Positions 17,485 through 26,810 of a stretch of 64,000 nt of DNA are shown here, piece by piece. How positions within the stretch are numbered: the stretch's first letter is position 1; each line of letters begins with the position of its first letter. The stretch spans positions 163,451-227,450 of the forward strand of contig JAACJU010000001.1 of NCBI GenBank assembly GCA_021378565.1. The letters run 5' to 3'. This DNA is from Arcobacter sp. LC1 (GTDB lineage: Bacteria; Campylobacterota; Campylobacteria; Campylobacterales; Arcobacteraceae). The notes under the pieces were generated by a model, which did not search any database, was not told the origin of the DNA, and saw nothing but the letters and a program-made list of their open reading frames with translations. The position numbers and the translations under genes were made by a program.

Positions 17485-19776
17485 CTAACAAGCTCCTAAA
17501 ATATCATTTATAACACTTTGCCTTTTTGTTGTTTCTATTTTTTTACAAGCACTAGCAAAAGCGTCTTTTTGCCCCACCACATAACACATATTTTTTGCCC
17601 TTGTAATCGCTGTATATAGAAGTTTTGTGTTATGCATAATAAAATGGCTCGACGTCATAGGAAGCAAGGCAGCATTGTATTCCATGCCTTGAGTTTTATG
17701 TATGCTAAGACAATATGCAAGATTTAAATAAGAGTTTAGAGTGTCAAAATCATAAAAAACTACCATATCGTCATTTGGATAAAATACTATAACTTTTTGC
17801 TCATCAAAATCAAGTTTAACAAGCACACCAAGTTGCCCGTTGAATACTCTTTTTTCTATAAATTCTTTTGATTTATTTTTATACATATCCATAGTCTGAA
17901 TCTTCATATTTTCATTTTTTATATGAATCACTTTATCAGCTAAGCGATAAGAATAAAGCTTAGTTTTAAAAACTTTAGAACTTGAATTATTGAAAATCTT
18001 TTGAATTTGTTTATTTATATTTTCTACACCTAAAATACCTGCTTTCATAGGTGTAATTATTTGGAATAAGGTTAAATACTTTGAAATTTCTTTTTGCTTT
18101 AAAAGCGTATTCATTTTTTCAATATATGAAGCATAAATTTCAATTATTTCATTCAAAATCTCATGCGAATTTTCATCCCTTAATTCTTTTAATTCATAAG
18201 CACTTAAAGTATGTTTTAGAGCGTGGATATTTTTTATAGAAATATCTTTAAAGATAAAATCTTCATAGGTTTTTGCTTCAAATTCAGGAACTTTAGCAAG
18301 TCTAATATCATTTGCAATCAAGGTTAAGGCTTGTTTTTCATTTTGTCTATAAATTTTTGCTAGTTTGCAAATTGGAGCTAATTCATATTTTATGCAATCA
18401 CTTAAAATATTTCCAGCCCCAATAGCAGGCAATTGCCCATCATCTCCAACAACAATAAAAATACAAGATCCTGAAATTTTTGAGCATATTTGATAAAAAA
18501 GTAAAGAGTTCACCATAGACGCTTCATCAAGCAAAATTACTTTTTGAGGAAAAAAATCTTCTTTTAGATATTGAATTAAAAAAGATTGAATTGTTGAGCT
18601 TTTATAGCCTGTGGTTTCACTTATTCTTTGCGCTGCTATTCCACTTAGCGCTAAACATTTTATGCTGTCATACGATATTTTTTCTTCCAAAAGCTCCAAA
18701 ATTGCCCTAGATGAAGTAGATTTACCAGTTCCAGCGTAACCTATCAAAAAAATACTTTTATGGCCAGCGTTTATTAGCCTAAGTGCTTTTTTTTGCTCTT
18801 CACCTAGAATAAAACCAAGACTTTCTTCTTTATTTTCTATATAATCATCAAGATTAGTTACGATTTTTTGAGATACAAAATCATCTTTTCTATTTAAGAA
18901 AAAATCCATTATAGTTTTTTCGTAAAAGTATAATTTTGCAAGTGCTAGTCTATCTTTAGAAGTTGATTTTAATTCATCTTTTGCTAATAATTGTGATATT
19001 ATTTCTTCATATAATTCGTCACTTTCATAAAAACCCAAATTTTCATCAAGCATAGCAAAAAGTTCTTGCTTTGATATTGATGTATTTCCTTGATTATCAC
19101 AATGTTGGCTAAGCGTATATTGCAAGCAAGCTTTGAGCCTAAAAGCTGATTTTTCAGGAATTCCTAAAGACAAGCCTATTTCATCAGCTTTTTTAAATCC
19201 AATTCCTTTTATTTCTATAAGCATATATGGGTTAGCTTCTAGCTTTTCTTTTAGTTTTGGAACTTGTTCAAAATGAGCATAAATTTTAGCCAAAAATTGT
19301 GTAGAAACTCCATATTTTGCCAAAAATTCCCCAAGTTCTCTTAGGTGGCTAAACTCAGCCCAAGATTCAATAATATTTTTTAATTTCTTTTCTTTAATCC
19401 CTGAGATTTTCAAGAGCACTTTTGGTCTATTGTCTAAAATCTCAATTAGCTCTTCTTCTTCATATTTGTTTAAAAGAATTTTAACAGAAGTTTCTCCTAA
19501 ACCTTTGACTATTTTAGCAAGAAAGAAAAATAATTCAGAAGTTTTTAGCTTTAAGTTTGTAAATTCAAACTGCTTTCCATACTTTTTATGCACACTCCAA
19601 GCACCTTCGAAACTAAGTTCTTCTCCGACTAGAGATTGAATATTTGCACTTACATAAGTCCCACAAATTTTAGTACCATCTTCTAAAACAGCTATTATAA
19701 ATGAATTTTCTTTGCTTTGAAAAAGTATTTTTTTAATAGTTCCTTCAAGCTCAAATAAACTTTTTTCTTTATCCAT
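17485..19776 (-). CDS. recD2: RecD2-like ATP-dependent DNA helicase
   Basis: A 763-residue superfamily 1B helicase. It has the N-terminal OB-like region, helix-hairpin-helix repeats (VKGLGETS, ISGIKEKKLKN, IKGIGFKKADEI), the Walker A motif GYAGTGKST, Walker B LLDEASMV, and the C-terminal LSIHKTQGMEY and YTAITRAK motifs. This order is that of RecD2, the RecBC-independent form involved in replication and repair. Its ATG overlaps the stop of the upstream small gene by one base (TAATG). Confidence 0.93.
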   Translation of the reverse strand: MDKEKSLFELEGTIKKILFQSKENSFIIAVLEDGTKICGTYVSANIQSLVGEELSFEGAWSVHKKYGKQFEFTNLKLKTSELFFFLAKIVKGLGETSVKILLNKYEEEELIEILDNRPKVLLKISGIKEKKLKNIIESWAEFSHLRELGEFLAKYGVSTQFLAKIYAHFEQVPKLKEKLEANPYMLIEIKGIGFKKADEIGLSLGIPEKSAFRLKACLQYTLSQHCDNQGNTSISKQELFAMLDENLGFYESDELYEEIISQLLAKDELKSTSKDRLALAKLYFYEKTIMDFFLNRKDDFVSQKIVTNLDDYIENKEESLGFILGEEQKKALRLINAGHKSIFLIGYAGTGKSTSSRAILELLEEKISYDSIKCLALSGIAAQRISETTGYKSSTIQSFLIQYLKEDFFPQKVILLDEASMVNSLLFYQICSKISGSCIFIVVGDDGQLPAIGAGNILSDCIKYELAPICKLAKIYRQNEKQALTLIANDIRLAKVPEFEAKTYEDFIFKDISIKNIHALKHTLSAYELKELRDENSHEILNEIIEIYASYIEKMNTLLKQKEISKYLTLFQIITPMKAGILGVENINKQIQKIFNNSSSKVFKTKLYSYRLADKVIHIKNENMKIQTMDMYKNKSKEFIEKRVFNGQLGVLVKLDFDEQKVIVFYPNDDMVVFYDFDTLNSYLNLAYCLSIHKTQGMEYNAALLPMTSSHFIMHNTKLLYTAITRAKNMCYVVGQKDAFASACKKIETTKRQSVINDILGAC

Positions 19777-20135
19777 TAGTTACCATCTTCAAAACTTTTA
19801 TGTTTGTGTTTATGTTTTTTATAGGCTTTTTTATTTTTTTCTTTTTGCAAGGAATTTGCTTCTTTTAAAAGTATTTCTTTGGTATTTATTTGTAAATCAC
19901 TAGAATGAACTTTTTGATAAGTTAATTCAATAAATATTTTTAAAGCTTTTAAGTAATTTGAATTTAGCTCAATATTAATCTCACTTTGATTTTTTTTTAA
20001 ATTCTCAAAGTTTTTTATAGTTTTTTCTTTAAATTTAAGTTCATCAAATTCTGCCATCTTAAGCAAAGAAATTGTTTTAGTAAAAAATTTTTCTAAAAGC
20101 CTAATTTCTTTTATTCTTTTTGCTTTTTCGTGCAT
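19776..20135 (-). CDS. Hypothetical helical protein coupled to recD2
   Basis: An unrecognised 119-residue protein, strongly charged and predicted helical, ending in a Lys/His-rich tail (KKHKHKHK). No signal peptide or membrane segment. It overlaps the recD2 start by one base, so it is very likely translated and cotranscribed with the helicase. A link to DNA processing is only positional. Confidence 0.65.
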   Translation of the reverse strand: MHEKAKRIKEIRLLEKFFTKTISLLKMAEFDELKFKEKTIKNFENLKKNQSEINIELNSNYLKALKIFIELTYQKVHSSDLQINTKEILLKEANSLQKEKNKKAYKKHKHKHKSFEDGN

Positions 20136-20200
20136 TTTTCACCTAGATTCTATTTGTTTTACTGAGCATTATACAAGATTTTTTTTAAATAAAGATTTTT

Positions 20201-20542
20201 TTAATCAAGCTCCAAGCTCATAAGATACATTTCCTCACCATCAAGCACATCAAGAACATTAGAATCACATTTTGGACAAAAAAATTCATGCTTATTTAAC
20301 GTGCTTGTTGTCCCACAATCTAGGCATTTTATCACAACTTTTTGGATATTTAGCTCAAATATTGCATCTTCACAAATTGTTTTTTCCTTAAAAGTATCAA
20401 AAGCTCTTTGCAATAAATCAGGTTCAACCCCACTTAAAACCCCAATTTTTACTATTAGCTTACTTACCTTTTGCGCATTATTTTCTTTTACATATGTTTC
20501 GCAAGTCTCAAGCAAAGCTTGAACAATACTAAACTCATGCAC
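20201..20542 (-). CDS. hypA: Hydrogenase nickel-insertion protein HypA
   Basis: HypA delivers nickel to the large subunit of [NiFe]-hydrogenase. I place the start at GTG 20542, which gives the invariant N-terminus MHEFSIV whose Met1-His2-Glu3 region binds nickel, and a 1-base TAGTG overlap with the hypE stop. A TTG two codons upstream would bury that N-terminus. The zinc site is two CxxC pairs (CLDC and CPKC). The length is 113 residues, normal for the family. It is the last gene of the hypBCDEA operon. Confidence 0.93.
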   Translation of the reverse strand: MHEFSIVQALLETCETYVKENNAQKVSKLIVKIGVLSGVEPDLLQRAFDTFKEKTICEDAIFELNIQKVVIKCLDCGTTSTLNKHEFFCPKCDSNVLDVLDGEEMYLMSLELD

Positions 20543-21546
20543 TAACAAATCCTAGGAAGTAGTTCACCGCTTGGCAAGTCTAAAAATCTTTTTGTTCCCC
20601 AAGAACTTTTTAATATAACTTTTTGGCTCAAATCTTTTGTATTTTTACTAACCCTAGCTACCACAACAGCTTCTTTTGAAGCGTCAAAACTGTGCAAAAC
20701 ATCAAGAGCCTTTTGCACTTCACTTTGTTTTAAAGCTAAAACAAAAGTCCCCTCATTTGCCAAATCATAAGGCTCAAATCCAAGCATTTCACAAATTCCT
20801 TGCACTTGCTCACAAATTGGAATTTTTTCTTCATCAACTTCTATATTTATATTTGATTGCTTCGCCCATTCATTTAAAACAGCGCTTATCCCACCTCGTG
20901 TAGCGTCTCTTAAAGCTCTGATTTCAATCTTATTTTTTATCAAAGCTTCAACTATTGGCCACAAAGAAGTACAATCACTTTTTAGCTCTGAGCTTATTTC
21001 TATACCTTTTCTGCTAGCAAAAATACTAGCGCCATGCCTTGCGATTGAACTTGATATTATTATGCAATCATCTTGCTTAATATTATTAGATGAAATGCCA
21101 TCTTGGGCAACTAAACCTATACCACTTGTATTTATAAAAATCTTATCCAAGCTTCCTTTTGGTAAAATCTTAGTATCTCCACAAATAATTTTTGCCCCAT
21201 TAATTTGCAATTCTTTTCTCATAGATTCAGCGATTTTTTTAAGCAATTCTAAACTAAATCCTTCTTCAATCATAAAAGCACTTGAAATATATTTAGGTTT
21301 TGCACCCATCATAGCCAAGTCATTGCAAGTGCCACAAATACTAAGCTTACCAATATCTCCACCTTTAAAAAAAATAGGATTAATCGTAAAACTATCACTT
21401 GTAAAAGCAAGATTTTTTTCTATTATGCTTGCATCTTCACTTTTTGCTAAAATATCATTTTTAAAGCTTTTATAAAATACTTCTTTTATAAGCTCATTGT
21501 TTTCAAGTCCGCCATTTCCTTGTGCTAGGCTAATCGTTTTATTCAT
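20542..21546 (-). CDS. hypE: Hydrogenase maturation protein HypE
   Basis: HypE dehydrates the thiocarbamoyl group on its C-terminal Cys to form the cyanide ligand of the [NiFe] centre. The 334-residue protein shows the AIR-synthase-type ATP fold (TSDSFTINPIFFKGGDIGKL, DATRGG) and ends in PRIC, the required C-terminal Cys motif. It lies between hypD and hypA with overlapping ends. hypF, which supplies carbamoyl phosphate-derived substrate, is not in the window. Confidence 0.96.
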   Translation of the reverse strand: MNKTISLAQGNGGLENNELIKEVFYKSFKNDILAKSEDASIIEKNLAFTSDSFTINPIFFKGGDIGKLSICGTCNDLAMMGAKPKYISSAFMIEEGFSLELLKKIAESMRKELQINGAKIICGDTKILPKGSLDKIFINTSGIGLVAQDGISSNNIKQDDCIIISSSIARHGASIFASRKGIEISSELKSDCTSLWPIVEALIKNKIEIRALRDATRGGISAVLNEWAKQSNINIEVDEEKIPICEQVQGICEMLGFEPYDLANEGTFVLALKQSEVQKALDVLHSFDASKEAVVVARVSKNTKDLSQKVILKSSWGTKRFLDLPSGELLPRIC

Positions 21547-22675
21547 TTTCTACCTTAAAATTTCCATATTTGAAATAAGCATTACAAGCACCTTCACTTG
21601 AAACCATACACGAACCAATAGGACTTGTAGGTGTACAAGCATTGCCAAAAACTTTGCACTCATTTGGCTTTGCTTCACCTTTTAAAATCTTAGCGCAAAT
21701 ACAGGCTTTGGAATCTTTTATTTCGCTAAAATCTAAAACATCTTTGTAAATTTTCTCACAATCTAAATACGAATATTCATCTTTTAGTTTAAATCCAGCG
21801 TCTTTAATAAATCCAAGTCCTCTAAATTTAACTTCAGGTTTTTTATCAAAATACTTAAAAATTAGTTCTTGTGCTTTAACATTTCCCTCATAACTCACAC
21901 TTCTTGAATACTGAATCTCTAGTTTTGGTTTTTTTGCAATATTCTGCTTAACAAGCATTAAAATAGCTTCTAAAATATCTACAGGCTCAAAACCACCAAC
22001 AACCAAAGGAACTTTATATTTTTTTGGAAAAATCTCATAAATTTTGCTACCCATTATCACGCTTACATGTGAAGGAGCCAAAAAGCCATCAATTTTTGCA
22101 CCCTCATCAAGCAAAGCTGCCATTGGCTCTGGTACTGATACATGATTTATATGAAAAAAAATATTTTTTATGTTTTGTTTTATTGTTGCTTCGACTAAAG
22201 CAGCAGTCATAGGCGTAGTTGTTTCAAAGCCAATGGCAAAATATATGATTTTTTTATCCAAGTTTTGCTCAGCAATTTTTATACACTCAAGTGGAGAATA
22301 AACAAAGCGGACATCCCGTCCTTTTGCTCTCATATCTTGCAAACTTCCTTTACTTCCAGGCACTTTTATCATATCGCCTAAAGTTAGTAAAATGACATCT
22401 TTTTGCAAGCTTAAATCCATAGCTTGATTTATCCGCTCTTTTGGCATCACGCACACAGGGCAACCTGGCCCGTGTATAAAATTAACTTTTTCTCCAACAA
22501 GTTGATTTAGCCCATATTTCATAATAGCGTGAGTATGACCGCCACAAACTTCCATAATATTTATAGTTTTTGGCAAACTTTTAGCTTCTTTTTTGATTTC
22601 GTTCGCTAAAAATTTTATAAGTTTTGGCTGTCTAAAACCTAAATATAAATCTTTTAATTCTAAATTTTCAATCAA
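21539..22675 (-). CDS. hypD: Hydrogenase maturation protein HypD
   Basis: HypD is the [4Fe-4S] scaffold on which Fe(CN)2CO is assembled with HypC. The family cysteine motifs are visible: MEVCGGHTH, HGPGCPVCV and the C-terminal cysteine cluster (CICAKIL, CKVFGNACTP). 378 residues. The start is TTG at 22675, with TAAGG on its 5' side and no ATG/GTG near the conserved N-terminus. It begins one base after the hypC stop, and its end overlaps the hypE start by eight bases. Confidence 0.96.
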   Translation of the reverse strand: MIENLELKDLYLGFRQPKLIKFLANEIKKEAKSLPKTINIMEVCGGHTHAIMKYGLNQLVGEKVNFIHGPGCPVCVMPKERINQAMDLSLQKDVILLTLGDMIKVPGSKGSLQDMRAKGRDVRFVYSPLECIKIAEQNLDKKIIYFAIGFETTTPMTAALVEATIKQNIKNIFFHINHVSVPEPMAALLDEGAKIDGFLAPSHVSVIMGSKIYEIFPKKYKVPLVVGGFEPVDILEAILMLVKQNIAKKPKLEIQYSRSVSYEGNVKAQELIFKYFDKKPEVKFRGLGFIKDAGFKLKDEYSYLDCEKIYKDVLDFSEIKDSKACICAKILKGEAKPNECKVFGNACTPTSPIGSCMVSSEGACNAYFKYGNFKVENE

Positions 22676-22676
22676 A

Positions 22677-22988
22677 TTATGCCTTAGTTTGTGCTTTTAC
22701 TTGCGTTTTGCGTTCTTGAATTTCTTGCACTTGCCTAGCTTCCTCAGCTTCTTTTTTATCCATAATAGCAAGTATTTCTTCGTAAGTTTTCAAAGACTCT
22801 AAAGCGTCTGCCTTGTCTATTTTATTCATAGCAAAACCTATATGAATTAATACATAATCGCCAATTTTTACATCTTTATCATCTATTAAATCCAAACTTG
22901 CACTTCTACTCGCTCCCATAGTATCAACTAGAGCAGTATTTAATTCTTTATTTATTTTTATAATTTTTGAAGGTATTGATAGGCACAT
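22677..22988 (-). CDS. hypC: Hydrogenase assembly chaperone HypC
   Basis: HypC works with HypD and the hydrogenase large subunit. The N-terminus MCLSIPSKI contains the essential Cys2. At 103 residues it is longer than the usual 75-85: the extra part is a charged Glu/Gln/Lys-rich helical tail after about residue 78. It begins one base after the hypB stop. Confidence 0.94.
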   Translation of the reverse strand: MCLSIPSKIIKINKELNTALVDTMGASRSASLDLIDDKDVKIGDYVLIHIGFAMNKIDKADALESLKTYEEILAIMDKKEAEEARQVQEIQERKTQVKAQTKA

Positions 22989-22989
22989 T

Positions 22990-23751
22990 TTAACTCATTT
23001 TTCTTTTATTTTCAATCCAAGCTAAAAAACCTTTTACGGAACTTTCATCTTTTGTTGAAAATTCTAAAATATCAGCTTTTGGATTTAATTTTTTTGCCAT
23101 TTCTTTTTCTTGCTTTAAATCATAATCAAAATAATCCAATAAATCAGTTTTAGTAAAAATAATCAAATCAGCCGCCCTAAACATCACAGGATATTTTACG
23201 ATTTTATCTTCACCCTCAGGAACTGAAACCAAAACAACATTTAAATGCGTCCCAACATCATAAGAAGCTGGGCAAACTAAATTGCCAACATTTTCAACAA
23301 AACAAACATCAATTTTTTTTAAATCAATATTATGCATAGCTTTGTGAGTCATAAAAGCATCAAGATGACAAGATGAACCTGTTTGAATCTGCACAGCTTG
23401 GATACCTTTTGCTTTTAGTCTATCTGCATCTTTGTTTGTCTCCAAATCTCCTTCAATCACTCCAAAAGTAAATTTTGCAAAAGGAACAATGCTTTCAAGC
23501 AAACTAGTTTTTCCACTACCTGGACTTGACATAAGATTTATTCCCAAAACATTATTTTCATCAAGATGTAAGCGATTATGCTCAGCTTCTTGGTCATTTT
23601 TATCTAATATTTTTTTTATTACCGCAATTGTTTTACCATCATTTAATTGTGGGTTTTTACTTATAATTTCTCTTGCTACTTTTTTTTGAGTATTTTCATC
23701 TAAAACTTTAACTTCTTCTTTTTCTAACGAACATCCACAATCTTTGCACAT
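22990..23751 (-). CDS. hypB: Hydrogenase nickel-incorporation GTPase HypB
   Basis: HypB is the GTPase that drives nickel insertion with HypA. The 253-residue protein has an N-terminal metal site CKDCGC (residues 2-7), the P-loop SSPGSGKTS, the switch region with DCVENVGNLVCP-type metal-binding sequence (FVENVGNLVCPA) and the TKTDLLD guanine-specificity motif. It is the first gene of the hyp operon, divergent from a transposase-derived gene with a 118-bp shared upstream region. Confidence 0.95.
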   Translation of the reverse strand: MCKDCGCSLEKEEVKVLDENTQKKVAREIISKNPQLNDGKTIAVIKKILDKNDQEAEHNRLHLDENNVLGINLMSSPGSGKTSLLESIVPFAKFTFGVIEGDLETNKDADRLKAKGIQAVQIQTGSSCHLDAFMTHKAMHNIDLKKIDVCFVENVGNLVCPASYDVGTHLNVVLVSVPEGEDKIVKYPVMFRAADLIIFTKTDLLDYFDYDLKQEKEMAKKLNPKADILEFSTKDESSVKGFLAWIENKRKMS

Positions 23752-23869
23752 TTCTATTTCCTTTATTAACTTATTTTAAGTTTTTATATATTTTACTCAT
23801 TTTTCTTAAAAAAGAAATTATTATTTTATTTTCTTAGGTATTTTTAGGACTCTTTTGTTAAAATATATT

Positions 23870-24532
23870 ATGGATTTTAATAAGTGTATATTTTGCCAGA
23901 AAACAAGTCTTTTAGTTTTAAAAAATTCTTATTTAAGATGTAAAACTTGTAAAAAAAAATATTCTTTAAAATATTTAAAGCAAGAACTTAAAATACTAGA
24001 ATTATTTTGTGAAAATTTTAGTGCAAATGAGGCAAGCAAGAAACTAGCACTAAATTATAAAACAATCTCTCAAAAATATAAATTTTTTAGACAAATTTGC
24101 GCAATTTATTTACAAAATTTATATTATAAAAATAAAACTAATAAAAATATTTATGAAGAATTTTATTATTTCACAAAAAAACAAAAACTAAATAAAAAAA
24201 AATCACTTTTTGAGGCAATAAATATCATTGCTTTTTATGAAAATAAAAGAATTTTTTGTATTTTAATGCCAAAATTAAATAAAAGCGGAGACTATAAAAG
24301 TGATAAGATTTTTGAAACCTATTTAAGTCAAAGAAAAATAAAAGAAAATTCTCTTGGAAATGCAAAATTAAAAAATTTTTGGTTATTTTTAGAAAAAAAT
24401 CTTCTAAAATACAAGGGAATAAATCAAGAAAACTTTTTTTATTACTTAAAAGAAAGTGAATTTAAATATAATTTTTCAAAAACTATGGCTAAAAAAATCT
24501 TGCAAAAAGAATTTTTAAACTATAAAGTTTAG
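23870..24532 (+). CDS. IS1595/ISXO2-like transposase-derived zinc-ribbon protein
   Basis: The 220-residue protein has a zinc ribbon (CIFC at 6-9, CKTC at 24-27), a helix-turn-helix (SANEASKKLALNYKTISQKY, about 51-70) and a C-terminal part resembling ISXO2-type DDE transposases (NFWLFLEKNLLKYKGI then YYLKESEFKYNF). The first catalytic Asp region (usually DE.YFG) reads YEEFYYF, and the middle is short, so catalysis is doubtful. I take the ATG at 23870; a TTG five codons upstream is also in frame. No terminal inverted repeats or target duplications are seen around it. Divergent from hypB, so a domesticated regulator is possible. Confidence 0.65.
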   Translation: MDFNKCIFCQKTSLLVLKNSYLRCKTCKKKYSLKYLKQELKILELFCENFSANEASKKLALNYKTISQKYKFFRQICAIYLQNLYYKNKTNKNIYEEFYYFTKKQKLNKKKSLFEAINIIAFYENKRIFCILMPKLNKSGDYKSDKIFETYLSQRKIKENSLGNAKLKNFWLFLEKNLLKYKGINQENFFYYLKESEFKYNFSKTMAKKILQKEFLNYKV

Positions 24533-24588
24533 ACTACGAATTTTACATTAAAATCACAAAACTCCTAAGCTCTAAAGCCTATTAGGTT

Positions 24589-26178
24589 TTAAGATTGGGT
24601 AGCTCTAAATTCTTCATAAGTTCCTCTAAAATCTTTGATAGTACCATCTTTTTGAATTTGTATTATTCTATTTGCATAAGCATCAAGCAATTCTCTATCA
24701 TGCGACACGCAAACAACACTTCCTTCAAATTTATACAAAGCCTCACCTAAAGCAATAATAGCTTCTAAGTCAAGATGATTTGTAGGCTCATCAAGGATTA
24801 AAAAATTGCCCTGCTCAAGCATAATCTTACTAAGCATCATTCTATGTTTTTCTCCACCACTACAAGATTTTACAGATTTTTCTTGACTCTCGCCACTAAA
24901 AAGCATTCGTCCAAGACATGTTCTTATATCGCTAATATCAGCGTCCCTGTCAAAATCTCTTAGCCAATCATACAAAGTCATATCGCCTTGTATTAAATCA
25001 GTCGCATCCTGAGGAAAATATCCAATCTCAACAGTTGCACCCCATAAAACTTTCCCGCTATCAGCTTTTATATTTGAAGTTAAAATACTGCAAAGTGTAG
25101 TTTTACCCACACCATTTGGACCAATTAAAGCTATCTTATCGCCTTTGTCAATATTAAAAGAAATATCATTTAAAATAAGTTTTTCATCATAAGATTTTTT
25201 GATATTTTTAACACTCAAAATCTCTTTACCAACTTCTCTTTTTTGTTTAAAAACGATAGAAGGATCTCTTCTGCTTGAGATTTCAATCGAAGCAATATCT
25301 AGCTTGTCTAATTGTTTTTGTCTTGAAGTTGCTTGTTTTGCTTTTGAAGCATTTGCACTAAATCTTGCAACAAATTTTTCAAGCTCATCTTTTTCTTTTA
25401 ATTTTTTATCTCTATCAACTGAAGCTTGTTTTGCCAAAATTGTTGACGCCATATACCAATCGTCATAATTTCCTTTAAATTCTCTAATTTTTTTATAATC
25501 AACATCCAAAATGTGAGTACAAACTGCATTTAAAAAGTGTCTATCATGTGAGATTACAAGCATTGTGCCTTTATGGTGTTGAAGCTGATTTTCTAGCCAA
25601 GAAATTGTTTGAATATCTAAGTTATTTGTAGGCTCATCCAAAAACAGAACTTCAGGCTTAGGGTATAAAACTTGGGCTAAAAGCACTTTAAATTTATCTC
25701 CACCTGTTATAGTGCTCATAAGATTTTGATGGATTTCTTTATCAAAGCCTAAATCTTCTAAAATCTTTGTTATCTTTACATCATACTCATAAGTAGGATC
25801 TTCTTCACAGCAAATTATTTCAAGTTCGCCTAGTCGAGCATTGATTTCATCTGTAAAATCTTCGCTTAAATAAAGTTTTTCTTTTTCTTTTATAGCATCA
25901 TAGAGTTTTTTATTCCCATATAAAACTGTATCAAAAATGCTAAATTCTTCATAAGCAAACTGATTTTGACTAAGTGCGCCTACTTTTATAGTACCAGCAA
26001 TTTGAACCTCACCATCGCTTGCTTCTTCTTGTCCACTTAAAATATTTAAAAAAGTTGTTTTACCAGCTCCATTTGCTCCGATTAGCCCATATCTTTTACC
26101 TGAATCTAATTTTATATTTATACCTTGAAATAAAACCCTACTTCCAAAGGATTTTTTCAAATTAATTGTTTGAACCAT
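24589..26178 (-). CDS. ABC-F family ATPase (YbiT-like)
   Basis: A 529-residue soluble protein with two ABC ATPase domains and no membrane segment, typical of ABC-F translation factors that act at the ribosomal E site. Walker A motifs GANGAGKTT (first domain) and GPNGVGKTT (second), and both LDEPTN Walker B motifs, are present. The length and the linker (about residues 240-320, Lys-rich helices) fit the YbiT subgroup. Whether it is regulatory or antibiotic-protective cannot be read here. Confidence 0.9.
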   Translation of the reverse strand: MVQTINLKKSFGSRVLFQGINIKLDSGKRYGLIGANGAGKTTFLNILSGQEEASDGEVQIAGTIKVGALSQNQFAYEEFSIFDTVLYGNKKLYDAIKEKEKLYLSEDFTDEINARLGELEIICCEEDPTYEYDVKITKILEDLGFDKEIHQNLMSTITGGDKFKVLLAQVLYPKPEVLFLDEPTNNLDIQTISWLENQLQHHKGTMLVISHDRHFLNAVCTHILDVDYKKIREFKGNYDDWYMASTILAKQASVDRDKKLKEKDELEKFVARFSANASKAKQATSRQKQLDKLDIASIEISSRRDPSIVFKQKREVGKEILSVKNIKKSYDEKLILNDISFNIDKGDKIALIGPNGVGKTTLCSILTSNIKADSGKVLWGATVEIGYFPQDATDLIQGDMTLYDWLRDFDRDADISDIRTCLGRMLFSGESQEKSVKSCSGGEKHRMMLSKIMLEQGNFLILDEPTNHLDLEAIIALGEALYKFEGSVVCVSHDRELLDAYANRIIQIQKDGTIKDFRGTYEEFRATQS

Positions 26179-26490
26179 AAACTGCTCCGTATTTTATATC
26201 TTAATTTTTATCTAAGTTTTTGTATAATTTTTGTGATTGTATCTAAAAAATCATAATTTATCAGTTAATAGTGCTTTTTATAGCCTCACTTAATATTTAT
26301 TTTACTTTTTATAATATATAATTCGCTTGAAAAACAATTATGGTGCTAAAATGATTTTATTTATGCTAAAATCACAGAAGTTAAAAAATTGATATAACAA
26401 GCAAGTTCTATGATAAGTTTTTAGACATTCAAAAGCTTTTTTATATTAGACTTTGCTTGTTATATTAAACAATAAATTAAGGAGATTTAA
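26179..26490 (+). promoter_or_regulatory. HU leader: tandem extended -10 boxes and inverted repeat
   Basis: This 312-bp gap holds no gene. Two identical extended -10 elements, TGCTAAAAT, lie at 26344-26352 and 26364-26372, exactly 20 bp apart. Downstream, a 13-bp perfect inverted repeat (26392-26404 with 26453-26465) encloses 48 bases in the presumed leader. The HU ribosome binding site AAGGAG follows. Confidence 0.6.
26392..26465. repeat. 13-bp inverted repeat in the HU leader
   Basis: ATATAACAAGCAA at 26392-26404 and its exact complement TTGCTTGTTATAT at 26453-26465 can pair to form a large stem 25 bases before the HU start codon. The stem ends just before the ribosome binding site. Confidence 0.6.
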
Positions 26491-26769
26491 ATGAATAAAG
26501 CGGAATTTATAGACGCAGTAGCCACTAAAGCTGGTTTATCAAAAAAAGATGCAAAGGGTGCAGTAGATGCAACACTAGATACCATAACAGATACCTTGGT
26601 TTCTGGGGATGCGGTTAACTTTATTGGATTTGGTTCATTTACTACTGCGGATAGATCTGCTAGAACTGCTAAAGTTCCAGGAACTGATAGAACAGTAGAC
26701 GTGCCAGCAACAACTGTTGCTAAATTTAAAGTTGGTAAAGCTTTAAAAGATGCAGTAGCAAAAAAATAA
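26491..26769 (+). CDS. hup: DNA-binding protein HU
   Basis: A 92-residue histone-like protein that bends and compacts DNA as a dimer. The N-terminal helical part (MNKAEFIDAVATKAGLSK) and the GFGSFT beta-strand motif are conserved. The DNA-binding arm reads ARTAKVPGTDRTVDVPATT, which differs somewhat from the usual RxGRNPxTGxxxxIPA; the RNP tip is replaced by VPGTDR. A strong AAGGAG ribosome binding site and less AT-rich codons fit high expression. A strong terminator follows. Confidence 0.93.
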   Translation: MNKAEFIDAVATKAGLSKKDAKGAVDATLDTITDTLVSGDAVNFIGFGSFTTADRSARTAKVPGTDRTVDVPATTVAKFKVGKALKDAVAKK

Positions 26770-26778
26770 TACTTCTGC

Positions 26779-26810
26779 TTATAGTAATTGCTAAAAAGCA
26801 ATTACTATAA
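26779..26810 (+). terminator. HU terminator
   Basis: A 14-bp perfect stem (TTATAGTAATTGCT / AGCAATTACTATAA) with an AAAA loop lies ten bases after the HU stop. It lacks a long T tract but is the strongest small hairpin in the area. Confidence 0.75.

Noticed and set aside
23752..24600. A complete insertion sequence around the transposase-like gene
   Set aside because: No terminal inverted repeats or target-site duplication could be found beside it.
26487..26801. Open frame antisense to the HU gene
   Set aside because: It mirrors the low-stop codon use of the highly expressed HU gene and shows no family motif.
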